Positions 31,565 to 44,144 of a DNA stretch of 64,000 bases are shown one piece after another; positions within the stretch are counted from its first letter, which is position 1; each line of letters starts with the position of its first letter. Below the pieces are notes generated by a model. It saw only the letters and a program-made list of their open reading frames with translations. It did no database searches and was not told the origin of the DNA. Location of the stretch: NCBI GenBank assembly GCA_026874595.1, contig CM049320.1, positions 47,010,714 to 47,074,713 of the forward strand, read 5' to 3'. Made by a program: the position numbers and the translations under genes. This DNA is from Sipunculus nudus (taxonomy: Eukaryota; Annelida; Sipuncula; Golfingiida; Sipunculidae).

Positions 31565-33249
31565 TTTCCAGTTATTATAAACTAACAAATTCCTTTTCGA
31601 TTTTTCTTTAATTTGTTATTAAAAACCAATAAAAATTTATTAATTTGTTGTTTATTGTTATGTTGTTGGTTAAAACTACTAGATGAGTTGGGTTGGACAC
31701 CTGGATCAACTGTGGCTGGCCATTAGCTGCCTGGATTCCTGTATGCCTCGCCTCAAGCGTGCATAATTTGATGAAAGGTCAACAAAGTCAACATACAGGT
31801 GACTCAAGAGGGGCTGGAGAGAGCCAAAGTCTGACAGGGTCTCATAAAAAACATTAATAAAAGCTACAATTTTTGGCCAATTTCTTTCAGCTTTCTAAAC
31901 TAAAAAGCTGAAATCCTTATGTGTGCATGATATGAAAATTATATCAACAGTGCTCACGGGAAACAAACGTGCCATGGTCACAGTTGGGCAAAATTTAAGG
32001 TACTAATATTATATTTATACTAATAACTTATAAAATTTGAAAAATTCAGAACTAATTTTGGGTATTCAATTGAATCTTGATTAAATAATGTTACATCCCT
32101 GACAAAAAAATCTCTAGCAATGCCCTTGTTAAGGGAGTAAATATATTTCTTGATTTTTTACAAAGTGCATTATGTTTGGGCCCATAACTTAAAACAATTA
32201 CGCAATACTGACATCATTCTGGGATGTGCATAGAGAATGAAAAATATGTATATTGTTTATGATTAAAGTCAGATCAGTGGTTTTGATATTAGGCAGTCTT
32301 GAAGTGTAACAATGGGTTTTTAATGGAAAAATGAAGTTTTTCATTAATATCTCGAAGGTATTAAGTCCTAGTGACCAAATTCTTGGCATGGTAGGGGATT
32401 TTGGAGACATCTAACTGTATGCTGAATTTAAGGAACTTAGAGCTGAAGCTAGGGGAGCTGAGCTTTTGCAAACTGCATAACACTAGCTTAATGTAAACAA
32501 TTTGTTACAAGGTGCTTGAAAACTTGATTAAAATCTACAGTTTTTGATCAACTGGTTTCAAATTTTTAGTGTTAACAGCTGAAATGCTGACAAAAACATG
32601 CTGTGAAAATTAAATCCACAGTACTTACAGGAAAAAAACGTGCCATGGTCAAAGTTGGGCAAAATTTAAGGTACCAATTTTTTATTTTTGTTAATATTTT
32701 AAAAATTTTAAAAGATTTTCATCTAATTTTGGGTATACAATTTAATTTTGATTAATTAAAGTTATATTACTGGAAAAAAGGTCCACAGCTTTAACATTTT
32801 TTGTGTTAAGTGATCAAATATCTTTCCTTATTTTTTTCAAAATGCATTATGTTTGGGCCCAGAACTTTTTTAAATTAAATAATACAGACATAATTTCTGG
32901 CATGTACATAGGAACTATATAGAGGAATATTTATGGTAAATATGAGGAAAAACAGATGAGTGGTTTTGTATATATGCAGTCCTAAAGTGTGAAAATAGGT
33001 TTTTAATAAAAAATTGAGGTTTTTCCTTAATTTCTCAAAGGAACGAAGTTGCAAAGACCCAGTTTTCGGCTTGGTAGGAGATCTTGGGGACATCTAACAT
33101 TATGCCGAATTTTGGATTCCTAGGTCCTACGGTTTCAAAACGTGCCACATCTACGGACGGACGGACGGACGGACGGACGGACAGACGGACGGACGACGGA
33201 CAATGGACCACGACTATAGCTCAGATGACTTATAGTCAGCTGAGCTAAA

Positions 33250-33775
33250 AATTTACAAAATTCAGATTTAAAATTTTGGTATACTATTGAATCTTAATTA
33301 AACAAAGTTATATACCTGGGAAAAAGTCTCTAGTTTCAAAATTTTTCATGTTAAGTGAGTAAATATTTTTCCTGATTTTTTACAAAGTCCATTATGTTCG
33401 GGCCAATAACTTAAAGAAATTAGACTTAATAGACAATTTCTGGCATGTATTTTGGAAATATATAGGAGAGTACTTCTGGAAAATATTAAGAAAAATGGAT
33501 AAGTGGTTTTGATATTCGGCAGTCTTGAAGTGTGATAATAGGTTTTTAATTGAAATTTGAGGTTTTTCCTTAATATCTCGAAGGAACAAAGTCATATTGA
33601 CCCAATTTTCGGTATTTTAGGAGATTTTTGGGACATCTAACAGTATACCCAATTTTGGAATCGTAGGTCCAATGGTTTCAAAACGTGCCAGTCTAACGTA
33701 CTGAAAAATGGACGGACAATGGACAATGCACCACTACTATAGCTCAAAATGACTTATAGCTGAGCTATAAATACA
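33250..33775 (+). repeat. Second, partial family P 3' module
   Basis: Repeats the terminal ~530 bp of the element to its left: 'ggttttgatattcggcagtc', 'aaaacgtgccagtctaacg', shortened GGAC tail, 'ggacaatgcaccactactatagctc'. It ends in a degraded hairpin (gacttatagctgagctataaa). Looks like a partial tandem duplication. Confidence 0.7.
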
Positions 33776-34009
33776 AGTGGCACCACCAGTTTTCAGGAAC
33801 TGACAAAACTAGTCTTGGTCAATATTCAAGGCAAGATTCATGGCAATCAATGCATTAATTATCAAGATACTGGAGGTTTTGTATCAAATTTTTATTTATT
33901 CGGGGGGGGGGGGTGGGGGGTACTTACAAGCCCCATAGCTCAAAGGATATAGGTCACACTGACCTATTTCAGGTCTCCAAGGATATTTTTTATTGACCTC
34001 CCCGGATGT
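33776..34009 (+). repeat. GGCGCC-type repeat interrupted by a TA element
   Basis: aagtggcaccaccagttttcag.. through a G-rich run (33902-33919) to ..gacctccccggatgt. The unit resumes at 35100 (acacaaataagtatctaggtcc), showing where the TA element inserted. Confidence 0.75.
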
Positions 34010-34010
34010 A

Positions 34011-35097
34011 CCGTATTTATTCCAGTTTGGCATTCCCTCTTATTTCTCGACCCCAAAAAATATTTTGAAAGCATAATTTCCAAAATGACTCTAATTTCTC
34101 GACTGCCGACGATGTTTTCTGTCGACGATGTTAAGGTGAAATGCCTCCGTCTCTCACGGGCACCGCAGTTTGTATCTGACTAGATTCTTATAACACTGGG
34201 CATTCACATCAAACTTGCTTCCAATAAAATTTATGAAGATAAAAAGATGCGTTTTTCATAATATATAAACATGATAAAGCGTTCAAGAACCAAATGGGTG
34301 TCCGTGACGAAGCAAACTTGTGTACCATTCCTGGTACGCACGTGCCTCGTGTGCAATTCACGTGGGATCTTCAGCAATAATATTTACAAAATATTGCAAA
34401 GCACTCGTGGTGGAACAACTGTGATACGGCTGGACCTGTCATCTAAGTTAAGTTTAAACGACCCCGGTTAGCTTTTGGATGGGTGACCGCGCGTACGAAA
34501 CGGGGCCCGATCGAGAGCACGCGAGCTAGGACCATTTCCGGTCGCATATATTTTAACGCGCCTTTACTTTCCTATATTTATTACGTATTATGCAAATAAA
34601 AGTTATCTGATAATAGGCAGTTATTTTTTATAAAGTCTTCTTCCAACTTGATGCAGCTGCTTGTCCCTTTTCGGCCCGCCAATATCGCCACCTGGCGGGT
34701 TAACTTGAAACAACTGGTGGTTACATGAGTTGCCGTCTATGTCAAGTGATCGTACCTATACGCGAAGTAGTGATCATTTTGTGAAGTGATTGAGCTCAGT
34801 TTGATTAATCATTTGCGGACTGCGTATAATTCATGTGACGGTTGGAAGCCCGTTTGTAGAAAATACTGTTAAACTAACAAAACAAACTTATATACGACCA
34901 AATTATCACTCAATTCATATGACTGCTCGAGTGTCAGAGCGGCTCTGCGTCTCTACGGAAGGTTATCAAACCGTATGCCTCTAATATCTCGACCACCGCA
35001 AATTCTGCATGAAGATAATTTTCAAATATCTTCCATTATCTCGACCTCTGAGAAAATTAATTATTTTGAAGTGGTCGCCAAATTAGAATAAATACGG
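34011..35097. mobile_element. TA-target DNA element with 5S rRNA-derived segment
   Basis: Inverted ends CCGTATTTATTCCAGTTTGGC (first 20 used: 34011-34030) and GCCAAATTAGAATAAATACGG (right end 35097) are flanked by TA (34009-34010, 35098-35099). 'tctcgacc' blocks recur just inside both ends. 1,087 bp. Host sequence on each side joins into the known repeat unit, confirming the borders. There is no transposase, and the superfamily (mariner/pogo) is inferred only from the TA target. Confidence 0.85.
34410..34492 (+). pseudogene. 5S rRNA-derived fragment
   Basis: 34441-34492 reads atct-aagttaag..ccggttag..ttggatgggtgaccgc, matching the 3' half of animal 5S rRNA. That includes the box C promoter core (ggttag..ttggatgggtgaccg). 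Similarity upstream (tgatac-ggctgg, ~34413-34425) is weak but in the right place for box A. After 34492 the match stops. It may be a 5S-derived (SINE3-type) remnant captured in the TA element, or a 5S pseudogene. Confidence 0.7.
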
Positions 35098-35099
35098 TA

Positions 35100-35690
35100 C
35101 ACAAATAAGTATCTAGGTCCAGTAGTCATGATATGTGCTCAGCTAACGGATGACAAGACTGCCAGTTGGATGATGGACAAAGCCCCATACCTATACCTCA
35201 GAAGACACTTTCCAGCTCTTCCATGTGCAAACACCCAGCATGTATTCACAGTTGTCAGAATTCAAACATGTTCAAGATGTCCCACCCTCATGTACAGGCA
35301 TCAGGACCATGCATGTTCCTTACATACATGTACATGTATCGTGTTAAATATCTGAAGCACATCTGTATTCAGTCTGTGACTAAAAAGAAGCTTCCCACTT
35401 TGAAACCTGGTCATTCAATATTTTGCAACCAGGTTGGGAATTTCCCCCACTAGGCCAAGAGGCTGGGGCTTACCCTGCATGACCCACTCCTCTAATCACC
35501 CACTCCTCTAATCACCTCTAGGAATCAGTATGAGAGCAGCAACATCAACTGAGGAACGACGGGACCTGGCTTTTGTGACACAAAAACAACTGTATGTCTC
35601 CCCTGACTACAGGCCTCACTTCCAAAATTCAAGGAGAAAAAATGGACCCCTTCAAAAGTTTGGTGTTAACTTAAATCCTGGATTTTCTAA
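35100..35690. other. No recognised feature
   Basis: Remainder of the interrupted repeat (to ~35150), then mostly unassigned sequence with a few 'acatgtacatgta' palindromes (35331-35345) and a short duplication of 'cccactcctctaatcacc' (35486, 35502). Open frames here lack recognisable domains. Confidence 0.5.
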
Positions 35691-36300
35691 ATATTTGACC
35701 TTGTATGATGATGATCAAGGTACCCAGGTAATGAACAGATCTGAGGTTTTATTCTGGCTGGTTTGGTTTGACCAGCTTTTGAGCTCCTCAAGGGACTTGA
35801 TTAAAACAATTTGTGTTTCAAATTTGAGGAAAAAACATGCGATACTTCAAAAGTTATGGGGTTCACCAAAAATTTTTATTGATGATGAAGGTCAAGTTCA
35901 CTGGTTTTTTTTCACTTCTCCAAGATATGAGTAGAGACATTTCAAAAGCTGGACTTCAAGAAAATTTGTCAAGAGGTTCAAAAGTTATAATATTTACAAA
36001 TATTATCTATTCTGACTGAGCTGACCTTGAAGACCCAAGTCAAGTCCATCAATTGTCAAGCTCCTCAAAGAACATGATCAATACAATTAATGTTTCAAAT
36101 TTGTGGGGAAAATATGCAATACATCTAAAGTTATTCGGTTCACCAAAAAATCTATTTGACCTATTTGACCTTGATGAAGAAGGTCAAGGTCACCAGTTTT
36201 TGAACCCGTTCGAGATTTTTGTAGAAACAATTTATATTAAAAATATGGTGAAATTTCAAGATATGTCACAGATGACACCAAAGCAGACGACAGATGACTG
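35690..36300 (+). repeat. 'accttgatgatgaaggtcaagg' repeat array
   Basis: Three to four ~150-bp units ('gaggaaaaaacatgcgatacttcaaaagttatggggttcac', 'gttttgagctcctcaagggac', 'accttgatgaagaaggtcaagg'). They are paralogous to 24080-24540 and end 55 nt before the exon 2 donor. The long open frames across it come from the repeat. Confidence 0.7.
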
Positions 36301-36355
36301 ACCATACACTATATGTATCCTCCAATGGGGAGGGCAGACAGAATGACAGGCTCAC

Positions 36356-36480
36356 CTTCAAGCTGATCTTTGTGGGACTTAAGTGGTAAGGATGGCCCAT
36401 GTATGACAAACACCTTGACCACTGCCAACCCTTCTCGGTATCGAGCTCTGGCTACCTTGAAGAACCGGGTACTTCCCAAG
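36356..36480 (-). CDS. PIK3R4: PIK3R4 exon 2: glycine-rich region and ATP-site lysine
   Basis: 125 nt. The first C completes the codon begun by AG in exon 1 (Ser31), then 41 codons follow and a final G passes into exon 3. Acceptor ..tctttcacag (AG at 36482-36481); donor GTGAGC at 36355. The peptide starts [18 protein letters not shown], continues [20 protein letters not shown] and ends QLE. It matches the VPS15 N-lobe (human [25 protein letters not shown]). The VVK lysine (K53) is the usual ATP-site Lys. Reading-through past the donor is open for ~15 codons and non-homologous. Confidence 0.97.
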
Positions 36481-36902
36481 CTGTGAAAGAAATCATGTAC
36501 ACTGATCACTACACATGCAACCAGCTACTGGAACACTCACAGGAGATGTCATAATATCAGCAGTCCTGGGAAATATCCTCTTTTTTAAATATGTCCTTTC
36601 TTTTGAAGATTCTACTGAAATAAATACCATGAAACTGGTGTTTAAGTTAAAATATTTGTTTCTGAAAAAAAAATCCAGAAAGCAAGGTTGACTGATACAC
36701 CAGTACATGCTTCTGAACCAAAAGTTTTGCAAAACTTAGCTGATATCCTGGCTTTAACATTAAACTACTATATCAAGCCTGACCTGTCACCTGTCATTCC
36801 TGTGGAATTAGGTAGGTAATAGCAGTTTGAATAAATAAAATATATGAAAATCCATATGGTGTTTTGATTCAATAGAATTTTTATAAGTTCCTCTTTTAAA
36901 TA

Positions 36903-37330
36903 ACAAGGGACCCATTGGTCTTGGCACTCAGCTAAATTTTTCCTAAAATTTTAGCAAATGCAAAATATACTTATTGCTTTTATATATATATTTGCATTTA
37001 AAAGCTGAGAGATGGCCCTGCAACCTGGTAATAATCAAATAATAAATATATGTTAGCCAAACTAATACCGTGCACTCTTATGGACAATATCAAGGATGCC
37101 TTTGCCTCTCATGATCAAATATTTGTAGAAGTATCAGTATCTCATCTATGTAATAGTAACATGTGTGTAAAATACCCATTCCAATGGGAATGTATGAAAC
37201 CCTGAAAATTATAGAATAAGGATGATAGTGGTAGTTAGCTGAAGTATTTTAAAACATGTTTGAATTATTAACTGAAATAAAATGCTGTAAAAAAATAAAT
37301 TTTTCATTTTCAAATGAGCATAAATTAAAT
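36903..37330 (+). repeat. Family P 5' end and ~380-bp interior shared with 58341-58770
   Basis: aacaagggacccattggtcttggcactcagc (36902-36932) followed by 'ttttagcaaatgcaaaatata', 'ctaataccgtgcactcttatgg' and 'tttgtagaagtatcagtat'. Each block has a counterpart at 58380-58770. 37330-38515 is non-repetitive to the eye, with no feature I can name. Confidence 0.7.
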
Positions 37331-38514
37331 CTGCTAAGTATATACAGTGAAAACTGGTCTGATAAACACCTCACTTAGGCATTCAACTGTCTATAATGGA
37401 CAAGATATTTGAGTCACTTCAAAATTCCCTATATGTTATGTATAAGTGGAACCTCTGCTGGGCGGACACCCCAATTCTGAGTTCAACTAAAATCAACATT
37501 TTAAGAGTAAATTAACATGACAAATACAGACAAGACACGCCATCTCTGTCAGACACTGATCTGTTGGGCCCAGGCAAGATCAAACTGGGCTCGTACTGTA
37601 GTTGTTCCTGGACTGGAACACAAAGGATTATGTAATTCCCAGTTGTTACCTTAATGCATGTATATGCTCATGTCATGGTGTGATGTGCTCACATAATAAA
37701 CACAGCAAGGGTAAAGTGGTATAAACATGGTGTTACTTAATTTCAAGGTAGATCATTCACAGATAGCAAAGCTGAGTACTAATTGCTTAACTGTGGGGTC
37801 ATTAATTTGATTAAACAGCTGCAGAATACCCCTGTGTTCTTAATCTAAAACGCAATATCTATCTGTAAACTGAGCCCTTTTGTTGTAACAGACTGTTTGA
37901 TATTAATTAATCAGTTTTGCTCATGATATCTCAAACTGATCTACTCATTGTCAAACAGTACGCTGGCTCCACAGTTACGTTTGTACCATACCTTAGTGGC
38001 TTGTGCAAAGCTCCCCAGCGAGGGCTGTTTAATCTTAATTGCCTTCAACATGCAAGAAAATCCACCCAAACAGTGACCATCAACAAAGAAAGTTAATTTC
38101 ATTCCCCTTTAGAAATCCTGTTCCCAGTTTTGTAGGCATACAATAATATCATTATCAATGTCGTCATCATCTTTGAGATTATTGCATTAGAACAACTGAA
38201 CCAGGTGATTTAGACAAAGCCACCAGGTGCTACCATGTGCATTCCTAGGTTTGAACTAATGTTATCAGATAAAATCAATTCTATTCAACTAAGTGGATTG
38301 TCCATAATGAACATAAGTGCAGTTTCAAAAGAGTTTAAGTGTGGCAAGTGCATCTGACAGCTCATGAGGAAAGGTCAACTGGCCTAATAAGGACACCTCA
38401 CTATTAAGGACAAAATGATTCAGTCCCCTGACTATCCTGTTAAGACGGGTTACACTATTGTACTATGCAATACATGTGAATTGAGGCCTGAAACAATTTC
38501 ACAATGCAAAAGGG

Positions 38515-38743
38515 AAACAAAGCCTACAGGCTAAATGCAAACAAGTGCAATGAGATTTACACCAGGTATAATGCTTCAATGCTGGACGATTAGTTTTCAA
38601 GAACATGTGTAACATGTATATGAACAATGCAAGTACTAACAATCTGAACAAGAACCATTTATACAAACATCACTGCTGAATTTCTATCATGTGTGCACAC
38701 AACACAAAAATGATTGTTGGTTGCGCAAGAAGTCTTGTATACA
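38515..38743 (+). repeat. 'cctacaggctaaatgcaaac' repeat
   Basis: Matches 11110-11330 and 44757-44880 ('ataatgcttcaatgctgga', 'caagaacatgtgtaacatgtatatgaacaatgcaag'). It ends with a degenerate GGCGCC head (ggttgcgcaagaagtcttg). Confidence 0.7.
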
Positions 38744-41700
38744 ACACAAGGGACCCATGGGTCACGGCGCTCACCTGATCTTGATTAGACTATAAATGTT
38801 TCTCCACTGTGATACTATATCGAGTCGATAAAGCTTATGAATATCATGTACAAGGAATGTAATGTAATATGTGAGTAAATGATAAATGAAATTACCTGAC
38901 TGATGGATTAATAGAGTCAAATAAAGTGGTTTATTTTTTATTTATTTAGGAGGGGTTGAAAATTGTGATATATTTGAGCAAATATGAATGCAATGACAGC
39001 AGTAATAAGCAGTAGCAGAATGATGATAAGGCTATTTGTTGAAGGATCTAAAGTGTATGGTAGTCTGCAAGCATTCAATTTGACAGATATGATGTTATGA
39101 TTAACTATGCTGATGAAGTGATTTATGAATATGTGACATTATGACACAATATCTCTTTAGTCTTGACAAGGTACATTATTGTGATGCCCACTATGTCTAC
39201 ATATTACACAATAATGACATAATTTCTGGCATGTACATAGGTACCTATGGACGAATAGTTATACAAAATATTAAAGTATGAAAATATCTGATTCATCTTG
39301 TTCTTGCTTACTGAGGCTGACTTTGGGATAGGGTTCAGAGAAGGGAAAAGTGAGGGCAGCACGAAGGTGGATATAGAAATATTCTATTGTAGTGTTTTTC
39401 ATTTATACAAGAATATGAAAAGCTAAGAGGAAAGGGGCCCTCCTACTTGGTTATAGTAAAGTTCTAAATATATGATAGCAAACTAATACTCTGACAAGAC
39501 TGTCATGAAGAAAAACAGTAAAAGTTTTGAGATACTGTGTTGCATACGAAAATTTACAGATGGACAGGCAAGTGGACAGAATGGACTAATACCTTTATTT
39601 CACTTTCAAGAGAATAATGCATTTAAGTTTATATATAATCCAATTTTTTAAGCAGATCCACTTTTTCTATTAAGAAGTTTTTATCTGAATCATTTTTTTA
39701 TTTACAGGTTTATAAATTTTTAATTAAAAAACCTGAAAATATAAGTTAAAATATTAGAATTGTTGCAAAAGTTGCAATCATTATATATACAGAGTAAAAA
39801 ACATTGGGTCATATTATGCATACACATATATTTTATTATTTTTAAATCATAAATGTTTAAACTGATTTTAAAAGAAAATAATGCCACAACATGGCATCTA
39901 CAAGAATATTCCTTGAATCACTATTAAACAGTTTTGCACATTGGAGTTTTCAGGATATGCTTAATTTTATTCACCAAAATAAAATAAAAGTAAATTTGAT
40001 AAAATAAAACATCTATTCAAATAAAGTATACACACTGTTGGTTGAATGAGGGATAAACAATATCATTGTGCTAATTACTATCCCAGTTTTAATTAATTAC
40101 TGGAATTAATATTCAATTTCACACCTGGTGAAGTTTTTACTCTTCTGAAGTAAGGAATTACTTATCTCATGAACATCCACACTTTCACAGAAATACACCA
40201 CTCTGTGGACACAATTAAATGTACACTTTAATCATTGTAACCCTGGTGGTTCAATACAAAATCTAAAATGTAGCATGTCCAAGAATAAAATAAAATACAG
40301 AAAAATTATAACATTCATCTAGTTTATGCACTAGCTGGGGGGACGAGTGCAGGGCAGAGGGGAAGCCTGCTAGTAGTGGCTAAGCTGGGCCAAGGTAAGC
40401 TGCCTGGGGTGGGTTACATAATGCAAGTGAAGGCTGTACTACTAGGTGGGCTAGATGTAAACAACACTTGACATGGTGTATGAAAACATGAATAAAAGCT
40501 ATTCATTCCAATCAATTTCTTTTGAAAGTTCAGATTTTAAAAGATTAAATCCTTATGCATATATGCTGGGAAAATTAAATCAACAGTGCCAAAGTTGGAC
40601 AAAATTTAAGGTATTGATTTTTTATTTATGCTAATAACTTGAAAAATTTGCAAAATTCAGATCTAATTTTGGGTAAACAATTGAATCTTGATTAAATAAA
40701 GTTATATTCCTGAAAAAAAGTCTCTCGGTTCAGGAATTCTCATGTTAGGTGAGTAAATATATTTCCTGATTTTTTAAAAAATTGCATTATGTTTTGGCCT
40801 ATAACTTCAAAATAATACCCAATACTGACCTAATTTTTGGTATGTTCATAGAAAATGTATAAAAGAATGTGAATACTAAATACGATCAAAAACAGATCAG
40901 TGGTTTTGATATTAGGCAGCCTTGAAGTGTAACAATGGCTTTTTTTATGGAAAACAGTTTTTTTTTCCTTAATATCTCTAAGGAACAAAGTCCTAATGAC
41001 CCAATTTTAGGTATGGTAGGAGATTTTGGGGACATCTAAAATTATGTCAACAGCCTGGGCAGCATAGAGATGTGCACTGAATGACCTATAGTCATCAAAG
41101 TGGACTGCTTGACAATTTAAGGGAATACAACAAGAGCCTCGAAAAAATTCAATAACTAGCCTAATTTTGCAGCTTTTATTTTCAAATTTCAGATTTTAAC
41201 AGATTAAATCCTTACGTATACATGGTGTGAAAACTAAATCCACAGTACTAACAGGAAAAAAACGTGCCATGGCCAAAATTTAAGGTACCAATTTTATATT
41301 TTTGCCAATATTTAAAAAAATTTAACAAATTTTTATCTAATTTTTGGTATACAATTAAATTTTGATTAATTAAAGTTGTATTACTGGAAAAAAGTCCCTA
41401 CCTTTAACACTTTTGGTCTTAAGTGACCAAATATCTTCCTGATTTTTTTACAAAGTCCTTTATGTTTGGGCCCTAACTTTTTTAAATTATACAATACTGA
41501 CTTAATATCTGGCATGTACATAGGAACTACATATAGGAATATTTATGGTAAATATGAAGAAAACCAGATGAGTGGTTTTGATATTAGGCAGTCCTGAAGT
41601 GTGAAAATAGATTTCTAATAAAAAATTGAGGTTTTTCCTTAATATCTCAAAGGAACGAAGTCCTATTGACCCAATTTTTGGCATGGTAGGAGATTATGGG

Positions 41701-41883
41701 GACATCTAACTGTATGCCGAAATTCAGATTCGTAGGTCCAACGGTGTCGAAACGTGCCAGTCTTACGGACGGACATCCTGACGGACAGACAGACAAACGG
41801 ACGGACAGACAGACAGACGGACGGACGACGGACAATGGACCATGACTATAGCTCAGATGACTTATAGTCAGCTGAGCTAAAAA
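38744..41883 (+). repeat. Family P element, ~3.1-kb near-complete copy
   Basis: 5' block acacaagggacccatgggtcacgg..gctcacctg (38744-38775). 3' ACGG/ACAG microsatellite (41765-41830), then a perfect-geometry hairpin 41849-41879 (TAGCTCAG/CTGAGCTA, TGACT/AGTCA, loop TAT) and A-run. The interior has two copies of the 'ggttttgatattaggcag' module (40900-41045 and 41570-41750). 38780-40500 has little I can assign. No coding region. Confidence 0.75.
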
Positions 41884-42620
41884 CTATCCAAGATGTATCA
41901 ACAAGTATAATTTCAGGCAGATCAGACAAATCATTCCTGAGAAATAAGCAGGAGTATACACTGCAAAAATTATTGTAGGTGGCGCCACCTGTCTTGCATA
42001 CAACAAAGCTACCTAACATATACACATATGCCCAATTTCAGGCTGATATATCAAACCCCTCCTCAGAAAAAAAAACAGGGACTCATACACTGGGCAAAAA
42101 TTACTGTAGATGGCGCAACCAGTCGTTTACGTCAAAGCTATCCAATATGTATAAATATGCCAAATTTCAGGCTTATATATCAAATCCCTCCTGAGAAAAA
42201 AGCAAGCACATACACTGAACAAAAGTCATTGTAGGTGGGGACACCGGTCTTGTGAACTAGAAAGCCATCAAAGATGCATAGACAGGTCAAAATATCAGGC
42301 CACTACATAAAATTCTCTTGAGTTTGATGTACTGGGCTGATCAGGCTTAGGTGAGTAGCGCAGTTGCCCCGAGTGAACTGTGAAAATTGTTGGCTCAAGC
42401 TACTGCAAAGATTGAACTCTTGACCTGCACCTGGCTGCACTGAGTGAACTCTTGACCTATTGCATAATCTGATATAGGTGGCAGTCTGCCAAAGCTATAA
42501 ATAGATCCAGACTGACCTTTGGCTTGTTGCTTAATGTGAAATAGTTTGGAGTCTGCCAAGCTATTTATAAATACAGACAAATTCTTGGCCTGTTTGTAAA
42601 TCCAATAATTCTGCCAACAA
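41884..42620 (+). repeat. GGCGCC units followed by the 'gagtgaactcttgacc' repeat
   Basis: Three ~110-bp units (tatacactg..ttattgtaggtggcgccacctgtcttg at ~41970, degenerate ones at ~42105 and 42225). Then 42240-42620 matches the repeat at 6060-6560. Same order as at 11290-11850, so these two repeats travel together. Confidence 0.7.
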
Positions 42621-42639
42621 TCATTTAATTAAACTTGAA

Positions 42640-43815
42640 TAAAGGCCTCCAAAGAATCATTTTTTGTGCAATGTTACAGAAGTTGAAACAACAGTTTTGC
42701 AGAAGAAGAATATTGCAGTCCTCAGTTTAAAATAGGCATACTAATGGCCACAAGACCAACTTCAGCTTTCTATGACTCTACCAAATATCAACAAAACCCA
42801 GTCTAACTTTAAACAATTAAAAGAACCATATCCTAGGGTAAAACACTTGTGCAAAAAATTTAACGATCCAGTTTTAAACATTTTAAAATTGAAAAAGGCT
42901 AAAATAATTAGGTTTTTGTCTGTAAAAAACAGGTTGATGTAGGTGGCACCACAAAAACTGCAATTTCAAATATGAGTCATGCGACCAACATTTGCACAAA
43001 TCTTGGTGATGCTAGCTCCTGTCTTTTATGATATTGTTATGTCAGTAATGCACTTGGAGAAGTCACTAAGTTCAAATTCCTGTAACTCAGCCAAGATTCA
43101 CCAAATCCAAACCATTTGAACAAACTTGAGAGAGCTAATTTCTGGGATCATTTTTGTGAAATATTGAACCATTTAGCTGAATGATTTCAGAGCAGAAGAT
43201 TTTCAAAAATTTTATAATTTTTACCTGTAAAATGTAAGTTAATGCATGTGGCCCCACAAGATGCTCAATCCGATAACATCTGATATGTAACAGATTTTTT
43301 AATAAAACTTGGGGATGCTAGCTCCTCCTGAGAAATTATGGGTTAATATACTGATGACTGACGACCCTTGTATGGAAAGGTTGATACAGGTGGTGCCATC
43401 AATACCTCAATTTTATATGAGTCATGTGACCAGCATCTGCATAAAATTTGGTGAGAAAATCTCCATTTCTGATACTGTAATTTAAGTATCCTTTTTTAGC
43501 CAAATGACTAAGTTCAGTTTCCTGTAACTCGGCCAAAATTCATCAAATTTGAACCAATCGAACAAACTTGAGAGATTTTGTTTCAGAGATTATTCTTGTA
43601 ACATATTAAACAATTTGGCTGGACAGTATTAGAGAAGAAGATATTTTAAAGGTTTTATAACTTTTTCCATTTAAAAACACCTGGTAAATTCAGATAGCAA
43701 CTAAATAAGCATAATATAATAGAATTTTTTAGGTGACTGATTTTTTGCACTAAATTTGGTGATACTAGCTCCAGCTGTTTTCGAGATAGTATGGATAAAC
43801 ATCCGGTGGACACTG
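42640..43815 (+). repeat. Family C repeat array
   Basis: Three diverged units with 'ctaagttcaaattcctgtaac', 'aaccatttgaacaaacttgagag', 'gtagatgtaggtggcaccac'-type heads and 'gagcagaagattttcaaa'. Ends near 43815 in a shortened GGAC-like tail (catccggtggacactgg..) without the canonical terminus. 43815-44150 has nothing recognised. Confidence 0.65.
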
Positions 43816-44144
43816 GGCAATGCCGCTCAATAAAGGGCATACCCGTAGGACTAGTAAGAATTATATGAAAGGATTAATTTGATCATGTAAATGTTATTAT
43901 TATCATGAACATTTTTTGTGAATATTTTTTTAATGACATCTGACTGATATAACATTCATCTTGGTACAAGCTGTTTGGGATTGAGCATGAACAGAGCTCA
44001 TTAGTGGCTCTTTCTCTGTATTTTTCAAATAAGTAAACATGATAAAACAATTGAGAATGAAAATTATTAATGTCCTTAATGAACATGGTAATGTCCTTCA
44101 TGAACATGGTAACAGTGTAACATTTTAATGTAGTTAGTAATTAT

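Larger units (their letters stand above)
27334..33250 (+). repeat. Family P element carrying two nested Helitron-like copies
   Basis: 5' block aaacaagggacctatgggtc..gctcagctg (27334-27368). 3' ACGG microsatellite (33148-33195), then hairpin 33217-33247 and A-run. Without the insertions at 27871-29592 and 30005-31564 it would be ~2.6 kb. It is paralogous through most of its length to 47265-49821. Two ~800-bp interior units (32000-32450 and 32630-33250) repeat 'gtgccatggtcaaagttgggc' and 'ggttttgatattaggcagtcttgaagtgt'. No coding region recognised. Confidence 0.8.

Noticed and set aside
34441-34492. Functional 5S rRNA gene
   Set aside because: Only about half of the gene matches and the match stops abruptly after the box C region.
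35530-35934. 134-codon ORF as a host gene
   Set aside because: Its second half is the 'accttgaagatgaagg' repeat, and the first half shows no recognisable domain or splice logic.
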